A DNA stretch of 64,000 nt, from assembly GCF_030272615.1 (NCBI RefSeq), contig NC_081405.1, positions 477,599,008 through 477,663,007 on the forward strand. The letters run 5' to 3'. How positions within the stretch are numbered: the stretch's first letter is position 1; every line of letters starts with the position of its first letter. The translations under genes were made by a program, and so were the position numbers. This stretch comes from Cryptomeria japonica. Lineage: Eukaryota > Streptophyta > Pinopsida > Cupressales > Cupressaceae. A model generated the notes under the pieces. The model searched no databases and had not been told where the DNA came from. It was given only the letters and a program-made list of their open reading frames with translations. This document shows positions 57,670 through 64,000 of the stretch, piece after piece.

Positions 57670-58853
57670 TGTTGGCAATATGGATGAATTGATTATGTGT
57701 TGCATTGATGTTTTGTCACTGATGTCAACACTAGCTGTTTTGGTTGGTTATTGATAGACAAGTTTTGGTTACCAGTAGAAGATCTTGTGTTATCGGTAAT
57801 TTTTTAAGGTGGTTACCAGAAAATAGTTTTTGGTTACCGATAGAAGATCTTGTGTTACCAGTAAGGGTTTAAGGTGGTTACCGCCAAATGGTTTTTGGTT
57901 ATCGGTAGAAGATCGTGTGTTACTGGTAAGGGTTTAAGGTTTAACCGATAGAGCTTTCATTGAGAAACATTGACAAAATGCTAAGTGGTGTTGGTGTGGC
58001 TTCTATATGGAATTCAGGATGCAGAAGGTGATCCTTGATCATGCCTGAATTGATTGGTGACATCATTTTGGTTTGGTGGACCCAAATTAGGTCTGGTACC
58101 TATCTAGGTTATGGACTGATATCATGTTAACTTGTTCTCTACATGTTACTAAGATGTTCTATGGATTGATTATTGTTGTTTTGGTCTAAATCCGACATGA
58201 CATATCATTGTAGTATGAATTTATATAATGATCATATTGTAATATATTTTAGGTGGCTGACCTAATTAGTTTAGGCCTTAGGGTTTGTATAAATTAATTT
58301 AAGATCTCATTATAGATTGTGTGTCGTGGTCTTGGAATAATATATCATATGAGAAGGAGATCTAGTCGATCATAGGTGATCAAATTGGGTTTAAGTAAGA
58401 GGTCAAAGGCCTCTGGTATTGAGCTTAACCGAGACTATAATTAGGCATGGTAGATGCTATCTAACATTTCATTCTTCTGGATTGGTGTCCAATTATCTTG
58501 AGGTGGCTATAATGTCTTTGTAGTCAATGAGACTCTTTTTTAATGAGTAGTACCCTCTAGGCAGTGTGCCTTCCTGAATGTGCAGGCTGCTTATTGTATC
58601 ACATACTTTCTGCAGAACTATCATCTAATTGTGGGTAGGCTTTCCACATATAAATCATGGTGTTATGTGGTATGGTTGCATTGTGTTAATTCTTTGTTTC
58701 ATTCTTAAGTTTTATTGCTTATCGGTATGTGTTTTTGCTATTCTGATATTCGATGTTTATGTGCTTCGGTTAAAGGTTATAAGTGGTTTGATTAATATAA
58801 TTTGTTAACAACTAATTCACCCCCCTCTCAGTTGTTCATCAGTTATCCTAACA
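57670..58853 (+). repeat. 3' LTR of Copia-A
   Basis: 1184 bp, TGTTGGCAATATGG...TATCCTAACA, collinear with 12744-13832 but about 95 bp longer because of a tandem repeat at about 57765-57945. Followed by AATGT, the right target duplication. Confidence 0.93.
57765..57945 (+). repeat. Minisatellite inside the Copia-A 3' LTR
   Basis: Three units of about 62 bp around GGTTACCGGTAGAAGATCTTG with TTACCGGTAAGGGTTTAAGG. The 5' LTR has one. Confidence 0.8.
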
Positions 58854-59003
58854 AATGTCACTTCTGAGATGGCCTTTTCTAAAAGGTATTTGAAGTGCTT
58901 GACAAAGAATTATTTAAGAAAATATAATGTCGGGGATTGGTTGCAAGTGATAGCATCCAATAAGGATCGCAATGTGTATGAGCTACATTATTTCAATATT
59001 TGA
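58854..59003 (+). pseudogene. RPL22: eL22 (RPL22) fragment, C-terminal part
   Basis: 49 codons followed by [44 protein letters not shown]. This is the conserved C-terminal half of the 60S ribosomal subunit protein eL22 (usual plant form KRYLKYLTKKYLKK...[22 protein letters not shown]). The acidic tail is replaced by TGA, and several consensus residues are changed (Tyr to Cys, Arg to Gly, Arg to Gln, Arg to His). The left boundary is the target duplication of Copia-A; the upstream exon piece is at 12724-12743. A pseudogene or retired gene copy. Confidence 0.85.
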
Positions 59004-59113
59004 TTAAACAATGGAAATAAATTTAATACTGTGATCTTTTCTATGTAATGTTTCTTCCTCTATGTTTAATATATAAAAAAATCCAGTTCATTTCATTAAT
59101 TATTTGTACATTG

Positions 59114-60321
59114 TGTTGTGATCCAAGAACGCTAAGAGAGGGGGGGGGGGGTGAATCGGTTTTCTACTGAAATGATGAAATTTAACCTTATTAAAACAAC
59201 AAATTAGCAACTGGTAAACATAAAAGTAGATAACAATAAGTAAAAATGCAAGCACAAAGATGACCATCATAACACCTCAGATTTATACGTGGGAAACCTC
59301 AATGAGGAAAAACCATGATGGGATTGGAGACCCACAATATCTATCCACTGATCAGATGAATAAATATTACAATAAGGGGCCTACATATGCATGAAGTCCA
59401 ACAACCTAGAACGCACTTCTCATCACAAAAGGAGTCTCATTGACTACAGAAAAATATCGAACTACAATCTGGAATGAAGAGTGAACTGCTAGAATAACAT
59501 CTCTTATGCCTCAGTACAGTTCTAGTTTAAGCTCAATTTTGGAGGTCTTAAACCTCTTATACAAACCCAATTTGATCACCTATGATTAGCCAAACCTTCT
59601 GCATATTATTACAACCTTAGTCACACATAGACAATCCCATAACCACCTATGACCGTGATCTACAAAGAGATCTTACATCATATTAATACCAACCTGGGAT
59701 CTAAACAATTAGGTCGGCCACCTAAAAGATAATTCAATAAATCCATTATATAAACCCACAAACCAATGATAATCCAAGTCAGTCTAAGACCGAAACAAAA
59801 TTAACCAAAAAATAAATCCAACTGGTAACACATCAAGAGCATCCACCAACACGTTACATAAACCGATCCATAACCTAATAGAATAAGATTAAGACTATAC
59901 CTAAAATAGGTTGCCATAAACCAAATGCAACACTATCAAACAACTGGAACACGAACAAGATAACCATTATTATCCTAAAAATCTTCTATAAGCCGCACCA
60001 ACACCACTTATCGAATCCATCAAAAGATCTTCAATAAAGCTCTATAGGTAGAACGCTTACCGGTAACCAAAAGGATTACTAGAACATATGATAGCTTCCA
60101 TATCACCAAATCCTAAACCAACTGAATGTGACATGCATCTGAATAACATGAATGACCAAACCAAACCAATTCCACCAATTGGAATATACCAGAGACAAAT
60201 CTCTTGATCATCAGCAAAGACCAACCACTCTACCGGAACCTAGTAGATAACCAAAGAAGCTAGTGTTGACATAAATGACAAACATCAATACAACACAAAC
60301 AATTCCTCCAAATTGCCAACA
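59114..60321 (-). repeat. 3' LTR of family D
   Basis: 1208 bp; minus strand TGTTGGCAATTTGG at 60321 to ...GGATCACAACA at 59114. Collinear with 63285-64000. A G12 run lies near the right end of the LTR (59140-59151). Confidence 0.9.
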
Positions 60322-60745
60322 ATCTCCCCCTTTGGAATTAATGGTAATAGTAGATGTGAAAAACATCCAAGTTGCAAACAAGTCTCCCCCAATGGAAGAC
60401 ACCCAATCAAATGATATAATAATGAAGTTCTGAACCAATTATCTCTATACCAATTAACCATTCATAGACCTAAACCAAACTCCCCCAATGGGATACAACC
60501 AATCTAAAATTTTGTTCCTCCCCCTTTGATTGATATCTCTGTTAAGCTCTGTTTTCACATGTATATCTCTCCCCCTTTGACATCAATGCCATAAATTTGA
60601 CATAAACATCAAAGAAAAAACATAGATCCTCTGAACCACATAACTCACTACTCCCCCTAAGTAGTAGCACCATCTCATCAATCTAGAATAAATAATAGTT
60701 CTGATAATGCATATCGGACCGATGCTAATCAACATCACTCAAGTC
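60322..60745 (-). other. Family D 3' noncoding region with six purine tracts
   Basis: On the plus strand CTCCCCCTTTGG abuts the LTR (60323-60334). Similar CTCCCCC tracts occur near 60383, 60481, 60526, 60569 and 60650. The first is the expected polypurine tract. Confidence 0.75.
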
Positions 60746-61240
60746 TTAACCGGAGGGGTAGAGACCCCCAGTCTGTCTCTAAAGTACTTAAATGATTCCT
60801 TAAATCAATTAGACTTCATTTGCTTCCACCTTTTCCTTCAAAAAGTTATACTTGATTGATATGTACTTTGTCTTAGAATGAAATAGCAGATTCTTTGATA
60901 TGTCAATAGCAGCAGAGTTATCACAGTGAATAACTACTAGTTCATTACAATCTACCCTTATATCCTTCAACATTTGCTTCATCCATAGAAATTGTGTACA
61001 ACTAGTAGCGGCGGCAACATACTCAGCTTGAGCAGTAGATAAAGAAGTACATGACTGTTTCTTGCTGATCCATGTAATAAGTTTCTTTCCAAGAAAGAAA
61101 ACTTCATCAGATGAGCTTTTCCAGTAATCTATATCTCCAACCCAATTTGCATCTGTATATGCACATAATGTAAAGTCATCATCTTTAGGATACCACAAAC
61201 CATAAACCATACCTGAATATCTTTGAAATATATGAAAATC
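60746..61240 (-). pseudogene. Family D RNase H
   Basis: LCAYTDANWVGDIDYWKSSSD, FFLGKKLITWISKKQSCTSL, YVAAATSCTQFLWMKQML, HCDNSAAIDISKN and KTKYISIKYNFLKEKVEANEV, then a deletion of about 12 codons before SFKYFRDRLGVSTPP. A recognisable Copia RNase H, mostly open. Confidence 0.88.
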
Positions 61241-61545
61241 CTAGGTACCAGAGCAAGGAATCAACATAATCAATACCTTCTAAGAATATCCTTTGCAAAC
61301 TTCACAACTTGACCATCTTCATTCAATTTATTCTTAAAAACCCATGTGTTGTCCTTTTCTATCTGATCCAATACCTCTTACATAGCTTTCATCTAACATT
61401 CATCCTTACATGCTTCATCTACCGATGTCAGTTCAATTAAGAAATTAACATACCTCATCAGTTGTCAACCTTCTCCTTGTCCAATTATCTTATCTTTAGT
61501 TACTGTTGAATTTTTTGATACTGTCGAAGTAACTGATTCAACATT
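61241..61545 (-). pseudogene. Family D reverse transcriptase, N-terminal remnant
   Basis: Short matches to the Copia RT start (NKLNEDGQVVKFAK near 61290-61340) with stops. The RT core up to RNase H is deleted. Confidence 0.55.
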
Positions 61546-61870
61546 TTATTTTGGTACATGTGTTACCGATTTAGTTATGATCATATCCACTTTAGGTTTC
61601 CTCTCATAAGTTCTGATTTGACCTCTATACCATTCATCCATCTTGACATTAACACTCCACAATTCTCTGCAATCTTTTGTTATAACATCTATATTCTTTG
61701 CTTCCATTTGAATAACCAAGAAATATTCCTTCATCATATCTGGGATAAAACTTTTGAATGGAATCATCTCTTTTGATATAGAATTTACTACCAGTGATTG
61801 TGAAGTGCTTAACATTAGGTGTATGACCAAATCATAACTCATAAAGTGACTTACCGGTAAACCAAACTAG
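61546..61870 (-). pseudogene. Family D integrase, C-terminal remnant
   Basis: A frame equivalent to ELWFGHTP...FGSKCYI...DEGIFLGY, with KMDEWYRGQ near 61630, aligns with the end of Copia integrase. It begins abruptly after TGKSLYEL near 61855; the catalytic core is absent. Confidence 0.7.
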
Positions 61871-61999
61871 ATCCAAGATCCAAGATCCAACAAATCTTCA
61901 TCGATTAACCTTCAAACTAGCTTCTCCAAGATCAGGAACAGACTTTCAAACCACTAATAGGAGCAATGCAAGATCTATCATTAATTTTCCTCCCCCTAA

Positions 62000-63217
62000 G
62001 GCGAATGCCTTAGTTACCAGATGCATTTCCTGCAGGTGCATGAACATTCTGCTCCGTTGATTGAGTAACCGATGTATGTGTTTCAGCTAAATGAACATTT
62101 GAGGTATTTGATTCTATTGTTTGATCCTCAAACTTCATAACCCACTTCTTCTCATGCTCCTTTCAAATATCATCAACCTTTTTCTTTCCCTTCTCATTAG
62201 ATTTGCCATTCCCTGCTAGGTAGGTTCTTGTTTTTGCAAAATTTAGCAATATGTCCTACTTTGTTGCATCCATAACAAGTGACATTATTCTTTTGAACTT
62301 CCTTGTTGTGAACTTGACCATTTATCAACCTACATTGATTAGCCATATGTCCAAACTTTCCACACGCATGACATTTTACATTCATTCTACAATCTGCTAT
62401 CCTATGACCATACTTCTTGCAATTGAAACATTGACCAATACCTAAATTATTATTCCGTTTGAATCTATTTCTACATTGACTTTCTATGTGACAAAACTTA
62501 TTGCAAACAAAGCATCTACCATTAAAATTATGTGCATTGGGTTGCCTTATCGATGACCTCTAATTTCAGTTGTCTTGTGAATCCTCTTGATTGTTCTTCT
62601 GACTGGATGTATCATCCTAATTTGCAGTATCACAGATTTCTCCATGCTCAAATCCAAGACCTCTAGTGTCTCCACTATCCCTTTGATTCTTCAATAATTT
62701 ATCAAGCTTACCAGAATTAACCTTGAACTTATCTTTGTACTCATTTACAGAATCCATATCACCTCTTAGGATTGTCACCATTCTTTCCAACTCTTGTTCA
62801 TTGGTTTGTGATTGCACACCAATTCAGTTCTCAACACATCATTCTCATGCGCCAACCTAATGCATTCTTTATATCTATCTTTCAAAGATTTAGCAAGATT
62901 TTCTTCATTCTTCTCCTGGTCTTCAATCTCCTTAGACATCCTCATGGTTAGGGCTTGCATTTCATTCTTCATGACACCATTTTCCCGACTCAATTCTGTC
63001 ATAATTCCTTTAAAGAATTATTCTCTTCATCATCTTGGTTTTGTGAATTATCACAAAGTTCTTTCCTTTTAGCTTGTGCAAATGACAACCTCTCTTGCAA
63101 GGTAAAAATGAATTCCTTCACATATCTTAGCTCATATTGCAGTTTCTTGTTCCTCAACCTTTCAGCATCATAGTCTTTAAGTGCTACTTGAAGTTCCTTC
63201 CTCAAAATTATCTCCAT
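62000..63217 (-). pseudogene. Family D gag: coiled coil and four CCHC knuckles
   Basis: Starts ATG 63217 (MEIILRKELQVALKDYDAE), homologous to MENLMKQLEGALSDYDAE of the non-pol element. Coiled coil to about 62640, with two frameshifts. Knuckles: CFVCNKFCHIESQC, CFNCKKYGHRIADC, CHACGKFGHMANQC, CYGCNKVGHIAKFC between about 62520 and 62235, all with the full CCHC set. Ends TAA near 62012 after a Ser/Thr-rich tail. RNA-binding capsid protein by inference. Confidence 0.85.
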
Positions 63218-63270
63218 ATATTCCGAATATAGGATCTTCCTCAAGCTGTTAGACTTATTCTAAAGCACCA

Positions 63271-63282
63271 GGCTTTGATACC
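63271..63282 (-). other. Primer-binding site of family D
   Basis: Minus strand TGGTATCAAAGC adjacent to the LTR; initiator Met tRNA type. Confidence 0.85.
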
Positions 63283-63284
63283 AA

Positions 63285-64000
63285 TTGTTGGGATCTAAGA
63301 ACATTGACATGGGGTGAATCAATGTTCTACTAGAATGATGAATTTTAACCTTATTAACACAACAACTCAGCAAACGGTAAACATAAAAGAAGATAACAAT
63401 AAGTAACAATGAAACCACAATGATGAACACCATAACACTAGAAATATATATGTGGAAAACCTCAATGAGGAAAAACCACAATGGGATTAGATACCCACAA
63501 TATCTACCTACTGATTAGATGAATAAATATTACAATAAGGGGCATGCACATGCAGGAAGGCCAACAGCCTAGAGAACACTTTTGATCACAAAAGGAGTCT
63601 CACTGACTATAGAAAAACATCAGACTACAATCCATAAAGAAGAGTGAACTGCTAGATTAACATCTCCTATGCTTGAGTATAGTTCTTGTTTAATCTCAAT
63701 GTCGAAGGTCTTAAACCTCTTATACAAACCCAATTGAATCACCTATGATCGACCAAACCTTCTACATATGATTACAACCTTATTCACACACAAACAATCA
63801 CATAACCACACATGACCATGATCTACAAAGAGATCATACATCAAATTTATACCAACCCAAGACCTAAACAATTAGGTTGGCCACCTAAAAGATAATATAA
63901 TACATCCATTACATAAACCTGCAAAACAATGATAATCCAAGTTGGCCTAAGACCAAAACAACATTAACCAAACAATAAATCCAACTAGTAACGCATCAGG
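63285..64000 (-). repeat. 5' LTR of family D, partial
   Basis: Ends ...TTAGATCCCAACA on the minus strand at 63285 and continues past the window edge. It matches 59114 onward of the 3' LTR (AAACATAAAAG(A/T)AGATAACAATAAGTAA and following blocks). Confidence 0.9.

Larger units (their letters stand above)
12744..58853 (+). mobile_element. Copia-A retrotransposon expanded to 46 kb by nested insertions
   Basis: Bounded by a 5' LTR (12744-13832) and 3' LTR (57670-58853) of the same family, with flanks AGTGT and AATGT (one transition apart) as the target duplication. Its own sequence is in four internal blocks that follow one another in Copia order: 13833-15493 (PBS, gag, AP, pre-integrase), 33040-33161 (IN), 34267-36149 (IN-RT) and 56898-57669 (RNase H, PPT). 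They are separated by a Copia-B, a solo LTR and a Gypsy element. Removing the insertions leaves roughly 6.7 kb, a normal Copia length. Confidence 0.9.
59114..64000 (-). mobile_element. Copia-like element with four-knuckle gag and deleted pol (family D)
   Basis: Minus strand: 5' LTR from 63285 beyond the window, primer site, four-knuckle gag (63217-62000), a short integrase end, a short RT start, RNase H, purine tracts and 3' LTR 60321-59114. Large deletions remove protease, most integrase and the RT core. It links the four-knuckle gag to a Copia-order pol. Confidence 0.85.

Overview
The window is nuclear DNA from a seed plant with a large, retrotransposon-filled genome. Long-LTR Copia families, a chromodomain-type Gypsy element, an L1-like LINE and solo LTRs nested several layers deep would suit a gymnosperm such as a conifer, but species cannot be read from the sequence. 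No intact host gene is present. Host-like remnants are a broken eL22 (RPL22) gene fragment (12724-12743 and 58854-59003) and an unassigned decayed 180-codon frame (11775-12314).

Layout. (1) 1-9673, plus strand: the 3' end of an LTR element that encodes a non-pol protein. Its 3' LTR is split by a full-length minus-strand Copia element (2658-9358, duplicated target CTCTA). (2) 9674-12743: low-complexity spacer with the unassigned frame and the left side of the eL22 exon. (3) 12744-58853: one Copia element, Copia-A, swollen to 46 kb by insertions. Inside it are a second Copia (15494-33039, target GATAG), a solo LTR (33162-34266) and a minus-strand Gypsy element (36150-56897, target gcact/acact). 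The second Copia holds a very long solo LTR (20265-31227, target GAGAA), which itself holds a minus-strand LINE (about 23329-29766). The Gypsy element holds a solo LTR (37289-38354), a non-pol LTR element (about 39890-45420, minus) and a 6.67-kb TG...CA insertion (46526-53196, target CAAGC). (4) 58854-59003: right side of the eL22 exon. (5) 59114-64000: a minus-strand Copia-like element with most of pol deleted, running off the window.

The most unusual content is a set of long proteins that are not part of normal gag-pol. They are a frame of 1,215 codons in the 6.67-kb insertion, a frame of about 1,018 codons in the non-pol LTR element (with a second, diverged copy at the window start), and a 575-codon third ORF downstream of the LINE RT/RNase H ORF. 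All three share a layout: an N-terminal globular domain resembling the 'putative plant transposon protein' or plant-mobile-domain type, then a charged low-complexity stretch, then coiled coil. The 6.67-kb insertion also has a GC-rich upstream region with four copies of a 12-bp inverted-repeat module next to G-box-like sites.

Nearly every coding frame is dead. The lesions are mostly in-frame TAG codons where related copies or context suggest CAG, in frames otherwise free of indels. This fits C-to-T decay at CHG sites, which are heavily methylated in plant transposons. Boundaries were placed by eye from TG...CA ends, primer-binding sites, purine tracts and target duplications; nothing was computed or searched.
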